NCBI RefSeq assembly: GCF_000764305.2
Contig: NW_025940754.1
Coordinates: 344,207 to 408,206 of the forward strand
DNA: 64,000 nucleotides
DNA from: Hyalella azteca
Lineage: Eukaryota > Arthropoda > Malacostraca > Amphipoda > Hyalellidae
Direction: 5' to 3'
Positions 23,461-37,950 of the stretch are shown here, piece after piece. The stretch's first letter is position 1. Each line of letters begins with the position of its first letter. Below the pieces are notes generated by a model. The model did not search any database. It saw only the letters and a list, made by a program, of their open reading frames with translations, and was not told where the DNA came from. Made by a program: the position numbers and the translations under genes.

Positions 23461-26400
23461 TATCACAGAGAATGTCTCTCACGCGTGCAGTTACATGACC
23501 TAATAGCCACCACTATAATACCTGCAGATATACACGCTCCTCTTTGACCTCTCGGCTGCTAGTTTTTTGGGCACGAAACCAACTCTTGTTAGAATTTTCT
23601 TTCGTTAGGAAGCACGTATGTCTTTGTTTAAGGCAGCTAAAGATGCAAAAGACAGTTGAAGGTATAATGGTGCTTGATCAAAATGGTCATTTTTTGTGTG
23701 TATGTGTCAAATAATGGACACAAGTTTTAGCTCTCATCTGGTTTGGTAATATATATCCTGCATTTTCTCTTGGGACACCCGATATTTTTTCAGATATCTT
23801 TAATAGTTTATAAATATTCGACTCATTTTTGCCAATTATGCTCATTTCTCCAAGCTCAACGATCTTTATCACTTATACCGGTCGTTAAAGATACCGTCTG
23901 CTTATCAAGCGCGTGGCTTCAAGAAGTTTTACTCCTTGCTGCCTTGTCGGATATTTGTTACTCATTTAGAAGTGTTGACATTAGAACAACGACAATTTTT
24001 TCAATGTTGTCCAACAAAATCTGATGAATACTATATTACAATCTACTCTTTTGTTTGCAAATCAATATCTAATTCATAAAATGAGTAGAAAATTTCAAGG
24101 AATATTTTAGCACCGAACAATCTATCATTTCGAAACTGAAGGTGGCGACGGCACGTCGTTTGCATAAGCTAAACACAAATGCTTGTTTTGGTGTTAAGAC
24201 AGGGAACGTTACTCCAGTGTAGATCATCAATTTAAGTTGCCTTGATTTGATTTAGAAGCCTGAATTCTGATTGGCATTTGCATTTACAATGTGCAATGAA
24301 TTACCTGATACTAAATTCTATTATGGTGCGTTGTTCATCATTGACCTTTACATGCCATCACAGACACATAACATAATTATCAGATTAAAGAAAGCTAAGG
24401 TTGAAGCATCAATACGATATTGTAAACATTACCGAACTTCAACACCGAAATGTCGTAAAGTTCCTTTGCCGTAGGAACTGAAGAGGCCGATTACATATAT
24501 ATGCGAGCATTGAAAAGTTTTACCTCATTACACATGACATAGCGATGATCAGTCATACATTAGTCATTACATCCACAATCTGTGCTGAGAATACTTCCAT
24601 TGCATTGATTTATTTAAATTAGATTGAAAGAAAATTGAACACGAGATTACAGAAAACGAAAATTGCATTATTGCAAGAGAGAATGAGATTTTGGAAAAAG
24701 AATTTTATTTTTTGTTTAACTAAAATTTTCAAAGCACGTTATTTGCACAAACCTAGTGCAAAAGATAATTCCATTGTTCCAAAATATAATAACATTCCAC
24801 ATGCAATGCTACATGAATGTTCATTACAAAGGAAAGTAATCTCCTAAATTTGATAATCGAAAAGAGCTTACAAATGAAAATTTCCGAGAATTTAACTTAT
24901 ATTTATATTAATCCAACGTCAGCCAATAAAATTATCGAAATATATCTAAAATATATCTAAAATAGTATAAAAAACTCAACTCAGGAACAATGGAGCATAA
25001 AAACGAAATAAATCTTAATATAAGTCCATTGCAGGATAGGGTTACGGGATGTGGAATGATGCATTCAGATGGCCCAATTAAAAGGCGCAAGCTGTTCACA
25101 ATATTGGCTGCTTTTCACAATTGTAATGACTTCCACAAGAAAACAATTCCGCACTAATTGTTCCCAATTAGAGGAGATTTTGATAAGAACTATCATATAA
25201 TCAATATAAAAAGTAAAGAGCAGAAATTCACGTTAATTGTCTCGTCGAATACAAAAGCTGGAAAAAATTATGGACAAATGTAGTTAATACTCGTAATTTG
25301 ATGTATCTGAAGTTTATGGTATATTCTCGCGTAATTTTCACTCACGTATATATCTGAGTGTCACTTGCGCAATTAAAAGCGATCTTTAATAATAGAAACA
25401 AAGTGAAATCAATTTTGGAAAATCATTACATTGTGCAATGTATAACTAAAAATAGTTTAATATGAGCAATTTAATATCTCACCACAAATATTATAAGACA
25501 AGTTGCAAGTGAAGTTTATTACGTAGAAAAGAACTCAGAAGAAAATGATGACAATTTAAACACTCATCGGATGGTATAGGAATAGTTGAAAATTTGAAGG
25601 AGATATGGATGAACAACTCTTAATGGGATCAACAATTCAAATATCTTCAAGACCATTACCATTTCAACCTCTACAAGGAAGGGTTCGAAGCCAAGTTTTC
25701 TTGGGCGCAGCAGTTATCTATAGGAACTTCGGATGCAAATATCCTGTATAACGTCTGTTACTCAGTTATATACTTAAAGCTGCTTAACGTTTCAGTAACA
25801 TATTGTATTTTGCAAACAATTTGAGAGTCGGAAGCGTACATTATTTGATAATAATTCAATGATAATAAGGCTTGTAGTTATGAACTTTTGCCTCATAACT
25901 GAAGCAGAAATTAAACTCTGGTGATAGTTAGAATTTTCATAAAAATTAAAATCAATTCAGCACCACGTGTAATATGAATTCGCTTCTAAACATACTCAGG
26001 TAGCTAAGAAATGAGGCAAGTGTGCAGGTAACTTGTATTTAAGTTCTTAATTTAAAGCTGATGTACGAAGCACAAATTCCGGTCAGAATATAAGCAATAA
26101 TATTTAACCCCGATGTTGTATAAATTTCTGTCGAAATGAAGCTGATAATTTCCAGCTTTGATGTTCTTTAAATCATTGCCAAATGAAACTGATAATATTT
26201 AAGTCGTATCTTGATTAAATTTGAATCAAAGTAAAATTAATATCACTTAACTCTGATGTTTCTTAAATTTTTTTCAAATGAAACTGATGATTTTTATCTC
26301 TGATGCTGCATAAGTTCCTGCTGAAATAAACTGCAAGTTGATATTTAGCTCTGCTGCAGCTGCAGTTTCCTTCAAAAAAAACAAATAGGTAATTTTCAAT

Positions 26401-27890
26401 ATTAACTGGATTATTGGCATTTCGATCCCAGCCATGAGGTAGTAATCGTTGATTAACAGAAATCGTTGAAACAGAACTGATGAAGCACGACTGGAATTCG
26501 ATGGCAGCAACTCTAATCATTTCAAATTTCAATTGACTGGAATATCGCAGTCGTTGTTCCTGCAAATAAAGCATGGAACTGACCTCCTCCTGCATACCGC
26601 CTGCTCGGCCCAGAGCTAAAAATCCCACACTAATATAGCAAATTTTGGTTGGTTTATGGGCGGCCCCCGAATAGCTGATCACTGGCCACTTATTAGCCAC
26701 CGATAGTTCCAATTTCGTTTTGTCCAATAAACCGAACGGCATTCATGTGATTCGTGGCACTGGAATTCTGCTGCGCTCGGGACGAAATTCGGCGTAAATT
26801 AACTCGTTTGAATGTCATTCATTCTGAAAAAAAAAATACAGGAAATTAGCATACGAATTCTAGATGATTGGCTGAATATGTCGTGAGATAGTCCCATCAA
26901 CAAAATCTTGACATTAATTCAATTAATCATTTAGCCTTTATTATTAAATAATTATTCAACAGGAAATTTTCGAATTCCCATTTATTTCAGAGGATTTAAA
27001 AACGGAAAATATTTTTTACCATTCAGATATAATCAAAGGAAATTATTTTATTCACACCTCTATAGTCACAGCCCTTCAACAAATTTCAAATAATCAGACT
27101 CTGTTTTCATCCTTTATCTTAAACCCAGTTTAGCACAACCAACTTAAAGTCAATGCTAACTCGAATACAAAGCCTCGGAGAAGTTTCCATTCACATCGGT
27201 AATCACATCGCTTACCTTTCACTTAGCCTAAATATCTCAGCAAGCCATACTTCTAACATTACAGTTGCAGACTCGTCTCTAATTTTCACAAGTATCATCG
27301 AGTCCGGAACGGCATCACTAGTCCGGAACGGCAGCGCAGCCGGGGAAGCAATCCTAATAAAGTCGTCGGGGTGCTATATTTGTTAGTCAAACTGTAATAA
27401 CGACATTTCGAATGCCCCCTGTCCAAAGTTTGCTGCGAAGCGCAGTATAATTGTCAGCCTAACGCTGAATTTAATGAGGTTCTTGTAGTACTACGCGTAA
27501 TTTCTCGCATATGATTAACGTCATTTCTGAAGGGCGGAATTCTCAGAGTTTCCGACTTCGGAGAGGAGGCTGCGTCAGAGTGGTTGATTCAAGTGATGGA
27601 GTTTGAGGCGTGAATAAATGTCACATATTGTCACATAATGATAGCTCATGGTTTAGGTGATACTAAGCTTGGTTGAAGAAATTATCTGTGTTTTAACAAC
27701 ACGAATAAATTATTTTAGATTCGAGTGTATTCATTCCGAAGTCGTCGATTTGCGATTCCATTCAACCCTGCTGCTCCAAGGCTGAGAAATGACAAGTGAA
27801 ACTATGCAGGTACCGGGAATGTAATGAACAGATTACATTTTATGTTTCTTCTAACGTTGATCAGCAGAAATTGTGAGACTTAGCGAAATT
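23461..27890. other. AT-rich DNA, no gene recognised
   Basis: A strongly diverged repeat of about 75 bp is suggested at 26100-26340 by recurring AAATGAAACTGATAAT phrases. A 14-bp direct repeat AGTCCGGAACGGCA recurs near 27300 and 27321. The 159-codon minus frame at 26263-26742 has no recognisable domain and is not called. Confidence 0.4.
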
Positions 27891-27985
27891 TATATTTCAG
27901 CGAATTTCAGCTAATTCCAATTTCCGTGAATTTCAGCGAAATTCCGATTTCAGGGAATTTCAGCGAATTTCCAGTTTCAGATTTT
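27891..27985. repeat. Short irregular repeat
   Basis: Five diverged repeats of GAATTTCAGCGAATTTC-type sequence, spaced about 17-20 bp. Confidence 0.6.
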
Positions 27986-29692
27986 CACATAATTTACAAA
28001 AATTTTACTTTCCATCACGATTCACCTGCGCACTGAGTGACAACTTATCCTCAGCGAGTGTGGAACTGAACTTGCTGAATTCCTTTGACTCTGCAGTAAC
28101 AACACTATTAGTTAAATTTGTTGTCATTCTTTCCAATTCAATGCGTACTACAATTCGAGACATGTATGTGACTATAAAAACATCATGCAGTGTCTAATCG
28201 AAATTCACAGGACGCCAGGAAAGAAATTTTTTCATTTACGATACAGGTGCACATTAATTGATCAAGCCACACCGTGCCTCATTTATGGCACTAGTACACA
28301 TTAATTCATCAGGCCCCACAACGCTACGTTTATGAGATTGCGTTACTCTCGCAACGCATTAAACGCTCATTAATTCAGGTGCGTAATGTCCAAAACGACG
28401 CCTCATATAACGGCTTTGGTTCGCGTTCCATGCAGCGACAGAACAATCTAGCAGGGCGACGAGTGCGCTCTGTTTTTGACCGCATAGAACTGCGCCGCTC
28501 AGGCGATCACAATCGAATTGTCGTCTCGGTAAATTGTGCGACATTTCCGTGTTGCGATCTGTCTATGAGCTGAAGATAAATTATTTACTGTCAGTAATTA
28601 TTTTTGTAATCACAAATGAATATACTATTGGATTTTTATTTTAAAGGTGCCTAGCGTGTTAAAATTTTTAACGTAATTTACTATGTAATTCAAGAAGTTA
28701 AACTATATATCTAGAGTTAATCTTGGTTTTACACCAAGTACCAAGATTATATTCTATTAAATACATTTAATATCTTTCAGAAAATGAATGTTTCAGTTAG
28801 TGATAGATTTTAATTTTTTTTAAATCTTCAGGAGCGTATGATTCTAATTTCAATATTGTTGACTTAGTTCAATTTGAAGCACAGTCGAACATTGGCTAGC
28901 ATTGTACCTAAATCTGAGCTTTTTTGAAAATCAGACCTGCAAGACTACTGGACGAGCGTAACTCGAAAACTCCCCGGATTTGAACCTGATGTTTTCGTTA
29001 TCGCTGTACACATAGCGCTGTTCTTTTTACCTATGAAATTGTAAAATTACTAAAAATCGTAGAAATTGTAGAAATTACTGTAATTAATGTGTACAATATT
29101 GCAAAAGTTTCTGGAATTTTTTTGGCGATGTTCTACTAATAAAAGTAAGGACTTTGATAAGTGAGCATCACAGATACCGAAACAATATATAAGATTTACT
29201 CGTGATTCGTTTTAAGTTAAGTTAATACGCGCAACCTTCAAAATTTAATTTAAGTAGAAGATACGGAAAACCACTTTATTCCAATGAACTACAGCGCACT
29301 TACGAATCCGGTCACGAAGCTTGGATCGCATAAAAAAGCTCGAGATCTCAGCAGGCTTCAGGCACGCAGGCCTCGGGAGGGGCGTTGCGCGATCAGCAAA
29401 AGGCAAAGATTTTTAGGTTGGAGTATTGCTTGGGAAAAGAATTTATTTCCCTCAGTTCAGCACCTGACGCTTCTCGTGGTCTGGTTTTCCAATTTGCCAC
29501 AAAATTATTTCATAATTAGAAAAAATAGATATCGCACAGTTCAAATGTTTGTCTTTTTCCAATTAAATATCGTTAACATTTTTCTAATATTTTCTTTCTC
29601 CATATTCAAATTCATAACGATTAGCAATGACAGCACTTTTTTACCCTGCAATTGAAACATCTAAATACCTACACTTGAAATCGCTAATTTAA
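27986..29692. other. No gene recognised
   Basis: Around 28250-28370 the phrase CATTAATTCATCAGGC recurs three times in diverged form. The 123-codon frame at 29284-29655 has no family resemblance that I can see. Nothing else was recognised. Confidence 0.4.
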
Positions 29693-29860
29693 TAAAATAT
29701 AACTCACTACTCACTGCAGTGAGTGACAGAGAGCGCATTTTCTCGTCGACGAAAACGTGAAGTCACGGACAGACAGACAGACAGATGGACGGACGGACAG
29801 ACGGACATGGCGAGCATAATGGCGCCTTTTTTCCATAAATGAGAAAATGCGCTAAAAAAT
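29693..29860. mobile_element. Short inverted-repeat element with GACA/GACG core, copy A
   Basis: GCGCATTTTCTC at 29733-29744 and its exact inverse GAGAAAATGCGC at 29841-29852 bound a 120-bp core. The core contains a (GACA)n/(GACG)n microsatellite at about 29767-29806. On the left, homology with copy B extends further, through a perfect 14-bp palindrome CTCACTGCAGTGAG. The repeated unit therefore includes sequence outside the inverted repeats. The core is non-coding; the minus frame reading PSVCLSV-type repeats comes from the microsatellite. A MITE-like origin is inferred. Confidence 0.7.
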
Positions 29861-32800
29861 ACTCTGTAATTATATTTACCAATAAAAACAGGCGCTGCCA
29901 GCGATTTCTTACTGTTCGTGAGAGCATCGCTGATAAGTGGCAGGTATTGCTCATGCTGCAACAGCGCTACATCTTGTAACCATAAACATTGTAACGATCT
30001 CGTGTGACGCGTAGCTCATACAGCGCTCTGAATTTCCCTGTGTTTTTAGCGGAAACAAGACGTGCCGGCTAGTGAATTTATCATAAGAGTTGAAATTGTC
30101 GCTTGTGGAAACTAGCTTACAAAAAACTAGATGGAGCTTGTGCTAGGAAAGTTTATATTAACTAAGAAAAGAAGGGATAAGTTTCTCGAGTTTCCCATTG
30201 GCCTCAAAATCAAATGATCTAGAAATAAATTACAAGCTATCCTTCAACGAAAAATAATTTTTCAGTCATAATTATTGTTGTGCAGCATGCAAATAAAAAT
30301 GGCAATAGTCTCAGCCGACATATTTGTTACGACCATTTCTATGACGCACAGGCATTGATTGAAATTTTAGTAAAATAATTGTTCGTACTTAATAACATTA
30401 AACATTGTGGCGAAAATCAAGTTCCCTGCCAACCTTACCAATTAAAGACCTAGGTGTGGAAGAAAATTTTTTATAGGCGTCTCTTCCAAATTTCTATTAG
30501 TTAATTAAATCTAAAAAATATCGCTAAAGGAATGGCTTCAGGTTCGTTGAACGTATCAATTCGAACAAATAAATTCCTGTTTTTATGCGCAATTGAATTC
30601 GATGTTTTTCATTCTGTTGACAGTCTGCAGGAAGAAAATCCACAGACTTTTCACCAAGACGATGTTCTCTTCAGAATACCGTCTCAGAAACTGGAAAGAC
30701 AGACAGCTTTGCGTATGATTCTTCAGCAAACCTAACAACGTCTTCTCCACAACAAATCTTTACGAACACTTGAAACTTGTTCAACGATACAAGCACCTTT
30801 ATTCTGGCTGTAGGAAGGCGGTAAGATGCGCGCGATATCCGCTCTGAATAGAATCCAAAGGCGTTCGTTCGATCACAACTTATGAGCTTCTGTCGAGCTA
30901 AAAAAGTTGAAACATTTTTTAACTTGTAACTCATGCACGTGACTTTAATTAAATAAAGGTGAAAAGTCATGCTATTATGCAAAATCAGTCGCCTGCTAAA
31001 ATTCTGTGGGATTTTTTAACCACTAATTAGAGAATTTGCTTTTACGGTTTAATTGTTTTATCCGATCCTTTAATTAGGGTTAACTTTATTGTATTTTGAG
31101 TGCCGTAGTCCTGTATGGAACATTTGTTCAAACAACTTTAATAGTCGTAATTATCTGTTCAAGCTTCCGCATACACAGCGAAAACTTTTATAAGAGTATA
31201 TATCTTTCTTCAAAAGTATCATTGATACGTGTCACGTGCACCAACTCTGGTATCATGGATAAACAAAGTGAGTGAACAGAACTAACTTCTCGACTTGCCT
31301 CGAATTTATTTTGCTAGCAGAGTCCGAGCCAATTTGTTTATCGTTAGCGGAATACGAAAAATCTCAGCTAAAGTTTTCGGACGGATAATATTTTTTTGTT
31401 TCCTTGACTATGACGAGAAATATAGATGCTGACTCTTTTATGTGGTCGGGAAACAAAATTCTTATCATAGTCCTCTCTTTTAAATCCAGACGTCACAAAA
31501 AGCAATGGTTAAAAAAACTGGAATAAAGGTTCCGAAAAGGAATGCAAAATACTATGAAAACTATGAACGAGGAAGCATGCAATAACACGAACATCAACAA
31601 GCACTTTTTTGCGATGGACTTAGATGCCTTTTAGAAAATAAAAGAATTCATAACACATTTAGATGAAACCTGCTGATAAAATGTTTCCAGATTCATTTTT
31701 AGAAGTAACGGAAAAAGTTCTTAGTATTCGCTTTTCTTTGAGTAGTGCAGTGATCGAAGGTGTCTCTGGCTGATAGATATTTTCTAATGTACAATGAGCA
31801 AACCTTATGAGATTATTGGCAAACCATAGTTTACGCATAATTTTACTGTCGCCAATGTTATTCTTATCCAAAGGCATGGTAGCGAGAGGTACCGTCAGTG
31901 GGCTATAGGCTAATGAATGAGTAAGAATTTTTCATCTCCATTGGCATACACATTGGGTTTAAGCATCGATTCGTTGCGGATGGACTGAATCACAAGCAAA
32001 TACACGCTGATTTTGTTACATTTGAGGCAAGATTTCTCTGGATTGTATTTAATTTAGGGTCAATTTGAAACCTCACTGAGTCTTATCGCCTTCTCGTTCT
32101 ATTTGATGGTACAGAGATGAAGGTTCCGACATTAAGGTGTTTGTACATGGGGCAAATACTGGCGACCAGATCAACTTTTGAATGCTACCCGCAACCTATA
32201 AATTTACTATCATGCTACCGGCCTCGTTTATAGGGTTACTGTGTGCTTCCGTGGCCAGTGGTACTAATACACGAGACAAACACATATATATAATGGGGTT
32301 TTTTGAAAGTTTTACTGGTAGCCAGTACTTTCTTGTGTACAAGCATTTTTGCGGCTATTGCCATGACAGAACCATAGTTGAGGACTTTCCCAGATCAAAA
32401 AATGATCCCTAGCATTTCCCGTCCATTAAAGACCGCAATCGTTCTTCAAATCAAACTCTTTACTTCATATGGATTTTTCAATGAATAACCAGTTATAATC
32501 AAATATAATTGACGAAGAATGAATGTGAAATACAAACAACAAACTCACCAAATCTAGCACCCTAAAAATCCAACATGCCCAACAGTGCGTTTCAATACTC
32601 GCCCCGCTTTCCAACCTTTTCAAGTACTGAAATTCCTGTCTAATATAACGAATATAATGGTAGTAATTAATAAAATTAAATTGAAACCGAAATATAATGC
32701 AAAATTATTCACTCTATAATTTAACGATCACAAATAATCACAGAGCTTCCTGGAAATGCACCTACTCGGCAAGTTCACCCGATACAATGACAGTTAAAAC

Positions 32801-33092
32801 ACACTTCTACTGGAGGTCACAGCTAAGATGATTGAAAAGTAAAAATGATAAACAAACATCCTGAAACATTGCAACCTAAAAATTATGTATACAGATATAA
32901 TTTAATCTATTCCCTCTTTACCATAACTCATGTAGGCAAGAATCTGTTGCTGACTTGAAACCGTCAGCTGCAGTTAGTACAATTACTTACTGTACACAAT
33001 GCTGTGTCTATTGGCAACATTGCAGTTACTACTACCTTCGCCCAAGCAGTGAATGCAACACTGAAACCAATTCTTTAACAACTATACACACA
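29861..33092. other. No gene recognised
   Basis: AT-rich sequence. Short frames at 30532-30735, 30671-30982 and 32182-32412 lack recognisable domains. Confidence 0.4.
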
Positions 33093-33250
33093 AAAAATAT
33101 AACTCAGTACTCACTGCAGTGAGTGACAGATAGCGCATTTTCTCGTTCGTCCGTCCGCGAAGTCACGGACAGACAGACGGACGGACAGACGGACATGACA
33201 AGCACAATAGCGCCTTTTTCCATAAGTGAGACAATGCGCCAAAAATATGT
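33093..33250. mobile_element. Short inverted-repeat element with GACA/GACG core, copy B
   Basis: Same orientation and layout as copy A: left palindrome CTCACTGCAGTGAG, GCGCATTTTCTC at 33133-33144, a shorter GACA/GACG core, and GAGACAATGCGC at 33228-33239 (one mismatch to a perfect inverse). The core is 107 bp against 120 bp in copy A. The difference lies mainly in the microsatellite and in the segment after the left inverted repeat. Confidence 0.7.
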
Positions 33251-33529
33251 GTTAGGCAACACACTCTTCACCGACACATTTACACACACTCCGCCACACC
33301 GACAATGTCGGAAATATATTACGAAGGCCTTTAAGCCCGGGCACGAATAATTCAAATATTACGAGATATTGAAGAGATGAAAGTAGTTCCCATCTCCACG
33401 TAGACTGTAGAATGACTTATGGAAGGCAAGGGAGTACCGCAGAAGGGCTCATAGATGTTGCAGTGGCTTGAAGCTTCCTACCACCGGCAGCAAAGGGTGT
33501 GTTACCCGTTACAAATCCCTATGGGCAAC

Positions 33530-33610
33530 AGTCCACTCATAATCCACCAGTCCACTCATCCACCAGTCCACTCATCCGCCAGTCCACTCATCCACCAGCA
33601 CAATCCACCT
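33530..33610. repeat. 16-bp tandem repeat
   Basis: Four to five copies of AGTCCACTCATCCACC with minor variants at the edges. Confidence 0.85.
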
Positions 33611-34348
33611 TTTCAACGCTTCCTTTGACTTCCTTTGTAAAGTTGAGAAAAGGATTCTAGTTTTCCCGGAAATTTTCGAGCAAGACTACGGTCACATTTC
33701 TTGGTTATTGTCAATCGCAGCCATCAGCTTGTTAGCTAAAGCCGGTTGTTTCGTTAGCCAGGAATGGTTCGTTGAATGTGCCACAATAGTGGCGGATAGT
33801 GAACCCAGTTATCGTGAGTTTAGTTTACCCATAAATCGATAGGTTGTGAGTTGCAGGTTAGTGTTGACTCGATATTCGCAATTGTAGGAAAGTCAGGTAT
33901 TGCAGTTGTTGTTGATTATTATTAATGACAGATTGTGTAAAGTAATTTACTGCTGTTAAATTTATCCAATTAGTGTAAGTTTTTATGAAGTTTTTTTTTT
34001 CCGAAGCAATAAAAGTATTCCGAATAAAAGTATTTACAATATAAAAGTTTTATTAATACTTAAATAGAGAAGGTATTTATAATTATAATATATTTATACT
34101 TTTTTCATAAAATAATAAATAGGTTTTATTCAAACCTCGCATAGTAGCTTCCTCTTTAGCCTCATTTCAATCCTTCAGATCAAGTACTGTATCAATAAAA
34201 TCCATCATATCTTAATACAATTTTCATGGTTAATGTTAAACTATCATTTTCTCACAAATCAAAAACAGTTCATCGACGTTTCTTATGCGTGTTGAATAAA
34301 AACTTTATCCTCAGAGCGTGATTTTGTCTCTCATGTTCTAGTGAATAG
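33611..34348. other. AT-rich DNA, no gene recognised
   Basis: Nothing recognised between the 16-bp and 28-bp repeats. Confidence 0.45.
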
Positions 34349-34443
34349 CTCAGAAACTACATTCGCGCTCAGAACTGCATTCGCGACGTTAGCCTCTGAA
34401 AATAATATTCGCGACATTAGCCTCTGAACGTAATATTCGCGCG
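34349..34443. repeat. 28-bp tandem repeat
   Basis: Three to four units of CCTCTGAAAATAATATTCGC plus GACATTAG. The first units are shorter and diverged. Confidence 0.8.
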
Positions 34444-35560
34444 GGCCAAAGCTCTGCCAGTCAGCTCTTCCACCTGATCCGAGAGAGCGATCAGGCGCGC
34501 TGCTAGACATATTGCTGTGTCAGCTCTAGAGACTTGTCTGTCTATTTATTCATACTTGCAAGATGATGGCCCAATATTTATTTCAGTGGAGCATAACTAG
34601 CAAACTTACGAGTTTTGTGTTTATATATAACAGGGTTTTTTTTTTGTCTCCATGTGGTAAAAATGTGAATCGATTTGATGTTATCAGATAAGAATATAAA
34701 ATTTCTGCTTGTCCGTCATTTAGCATCAGTGATTTCCGAATGCATTTCTTTAAAATAAGCACGTATTCGTATGCAGCGAAGCATATGACGGGAATTGGAA
34801 CGATATGAGCGACAGTGTTGCACTACAGCGCCAATAGATCAATCAATTTGACAGGCCGCCTGTCAGGTGAAGCATCGATAATAGCACTTGTATTATTTTC
34901 CAATAGACGAATCGCTGCCAGGCAGTAACATTTATATTTTTTCTGATGCGAAATTAGTATTTTACCATTTAGCAATTAATATTTACTTTTACCATGATTC
35001 AAACGAAAACATTAAAGTCAAGAGAATTAGTAATTGAATAATTCATAAAATTTTATCTCAACATTCTATCTCTAAACCCAAAAACTATATATTATTACTG
35101 CTCCCACTACATTTAAATAATTGAGTGGAGAATTTTAATTTCAAAGTCTACTGTATCTTCTTAGAAAAATTAATATAGATATAAGTAGAGCTTTTACGTT
35201 TATATGGATGATAGCGCATTAGGAGACATGCGAAGGAGACGAAGGTTTTTTTTATTGCAAAATTATTTTAAAGTTTAAATAAATTGATGTGGACGCAAAT
35301 CCTTAACTTGGTGCTAGTTCAACAACACTGCAAACATTTCACATATAAAATCATAATTTTAAGCCTTGTAATCTTTCAAATAAGTCCAAAGTTTCAAATA
35401 AAATAACTGATCGATATACAATCTGTGCGTTTGCAGATTTTTTATTGTATTGTATTTTATTTTAACGTATTTTAAATACCACAAAAGAAGCTTCAGATTG
35501 GCAGGACCTTGGAGGAGCAATTAATGGCCGGATGGCGCGAGGGTCAGTTAAACAAGAACA
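34444..35560. other. AT-rich DNA, no gene recognised
   Basis: No coding exon, array or RNA gene was recognised. Confidence 0.45.
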
Positions 35561-35678
35561 TTTATGAAGTTACCCACCAGGCTTCTGGTGTAGAAATAAC
35601 GTTCATTAAACGTTGTTTCTACGTAATAAACTCATTGTCCACGTTGTTTCAACGTCATTTGTCTAATGGGTGAAGTTT
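35561..35678. repeat. ACGTT-rich short palindromic repeat, fragment 1
   Basis: Contains several AACGTT/ACGTTGTTTCAACGT-type palindromic words. The ends are ACCCACCAG near 35573 and CTAATGGGT near 35663, approximate inverses of each other. A related ACGTT-rich block occurs at 56.5 kb. This resembles a short MITE, but boundaries and target duplication are unclear. Confidence 0.4.
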
Positions 35679-37950
35679 TTCAGCTTCTCAGCTCCAGAAG
35701 CTGATATGTATGTCCGCAACAGGTCTTCTCAGTTCGTACGCAAGCACTGCGGGATTGAAGCTTCCCAGCCTGATTATCATACGATTCAAAAGTTCCAGTT
35801 TTAATAGCATATTGATCATGAGCGAGGAAGCTTAGAGAATTAAGGTTTTGAACTCAGCAAATAATAGTAGTATGTCGCATTATGACTACATTTAAGTATA
35901 ATAAAACAACAGGTTTAGATTTCAGCAAGTAATAAACAGAATTTTGAAATATATGACAAAATATTAGACTCTACTACTATGTATGAAAATAGGACCGTAT
36001 CATCTAAATACCTCTGTGATAGTCGTTAGAAAAATTATAATGTGAGCGAAGATTAATGAAGATTTCCTTTGTCGATATTAATGCAATAAAACTCAATGAT
36101 GAAAATAATGAGCAATCTGTTTACAAGAACTCATGCAGCAGGTGAGCGAGGCTGAAAGGCAAGTGTAAAAGCACCGTTTTTGGCTTGCGTTATACGGAAA
36201 CGTTTCTTCCCGAACGTTTTTGTAGCGACTGTACAGCCGCGACGCTTTCATGCAACGCCAGGTCGCGCAAAATATGGGCCATTAAGCCAGACTTTTTAAA
36301 AGAGTCATACGACAAAACATTATTAATGAAGCCTAACGAAATTGCTTCCGAAAATTTTCCTACCATAATTAGTGTGATTAGAGAAAATGTGAGAAGCTCA
36401 GAACCTAAATGATGCTGAGACGGTTTGAAACAATTTTAGCTGCGTAGAACATAAGATTCTTTAAAAAAATGTGAACTGATAATTACGTGAGATTTACTTT
36501 AGAACAGAGCGGTTTTGGACGCACCATTTATATAATGAATATTCCTATCAAGATCAAATTAGGCTTCAGCAATGCTCCATGAAGGCTTAAGATGTCCTCA
36601 CGTTACCAGGTGACATTAAAACATTAAAAAAATAATCTTGCAACAGTAAGATGTTCAATTTTTATCATATCCTCCTTGCCCCAACAGAATTCACAGAATT
36701 ATGAATGAAACAAAAGAAGGCGAATAAGATATTAGCATTTTTCTTATTAATATTTAAAATTCAAGGAAAATTTCACTCGTTTTGAGTAACACGCCTTGAT
36801 TAATGATTAACGCGCCCATAAACTTCAATTTGTTCTGCAATGAACCATTCACGCGGAAATCTATTTATAATAACCAATTACACTAAAATATATCGAATTT
36901 ATGCCCCAGATACGGAAGCTGTAAATGTTCTGTGTTTAAGTTAATCAATTTAAAACTTTCTGCAGCAATGCTGTAGAATTTCACAATTGTAGACATGCTA
37001 TATGCACGAGTTGCAAAATATGCCATTTAGCGGTTTTTATCCCAACGATGAACTCATCTGAAAATTTTCAGAAATTTATCGTAGAATTTGTAGCCTTCAT
37101 TGCGCGGGATATGTCAATAGTAGTGTTCGTATCAAGAATTGTTTATGAAAATAAGAGTCTCTCCCAACTCTACGGTATTTTGACGCCATCCTCTACAGCA
37201 TTCAATCCAATTAGCCGCTATCGAAGAGCTACGATTAGGATCAATTGATGTAATGTATTTCAATGAGATTAATCCGCCCGTCAACAAGATTGATTGGCAA
37301 TAGATGTCATGAAATTATTTAATATTATTATATTTTGTCCGAGCAAGGCATGTTCTTTTAAAATAACTTGCAATGATCTTTCGAATCGGATTTTTGCATA
37401 GTTGAAATAACAATAAAATTTGTATGATGCTTGGTAGAGGCAATCATGACTCTGATCCCAAAGGATTCCCGAAGAAGCCCTTGTGCTTTGTCAAGGATAT
37501 CTTGATACCGGGGGAATCAAATAATTAGAATTGCTCCTAAATTTATAGTGATAACTCATAAAACTTTAGTCCGAAATATCTATGTTTCCATTCATTTTCT
37601 TTATCTACTGCCATATATTGTTATTTCATGTTTGTTTTCCCTATTTTCATCGATTTCTTTTTTTTTGTAACTGATTCAGTTCAGTTGTCAATAAACTTAT
37701 GCCTTGCGTTATAACTAACTTCGTTATAAAGCTTCCATTAATTCAAAACTAGAGGTCGTTACAAAAAGAACTATTTGTTTATGATGTTCACACTCAACTA
37801 CCAAGCCACAAAATTTATAATCATTTAACTTTCAATTTTACTGAGTTTACTAATTACTTTTAACCTTAATATATTCATGTCAGTCAACTTATTGAGCCAA
37901 TCAGCTAGTGAGCAGCAGCCAGCTGCGTAACACAAGACGACTGTCTTTCT
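35679..37950. other. AT-rich DNA, no gene recognised
   Basis: Short frames at 36185-36412 and 37048-37248 lack known domains. No arrays were seen. Confidence 0.4.

Noticed and set aside
26263..26742. 159-codon minus-strand open frame
   Set aside because: No recognisable domain, poor composition, and it overlaps a degenerate repeat; a chance frame is more likely.
29707..29961. Minus frames rich in SVCPSVCLSV-type repeats at 29.7 and 33.1 kb
   Set aside because: They translate the GACA/GACG microsatellite inside a short non-coding repeat element.
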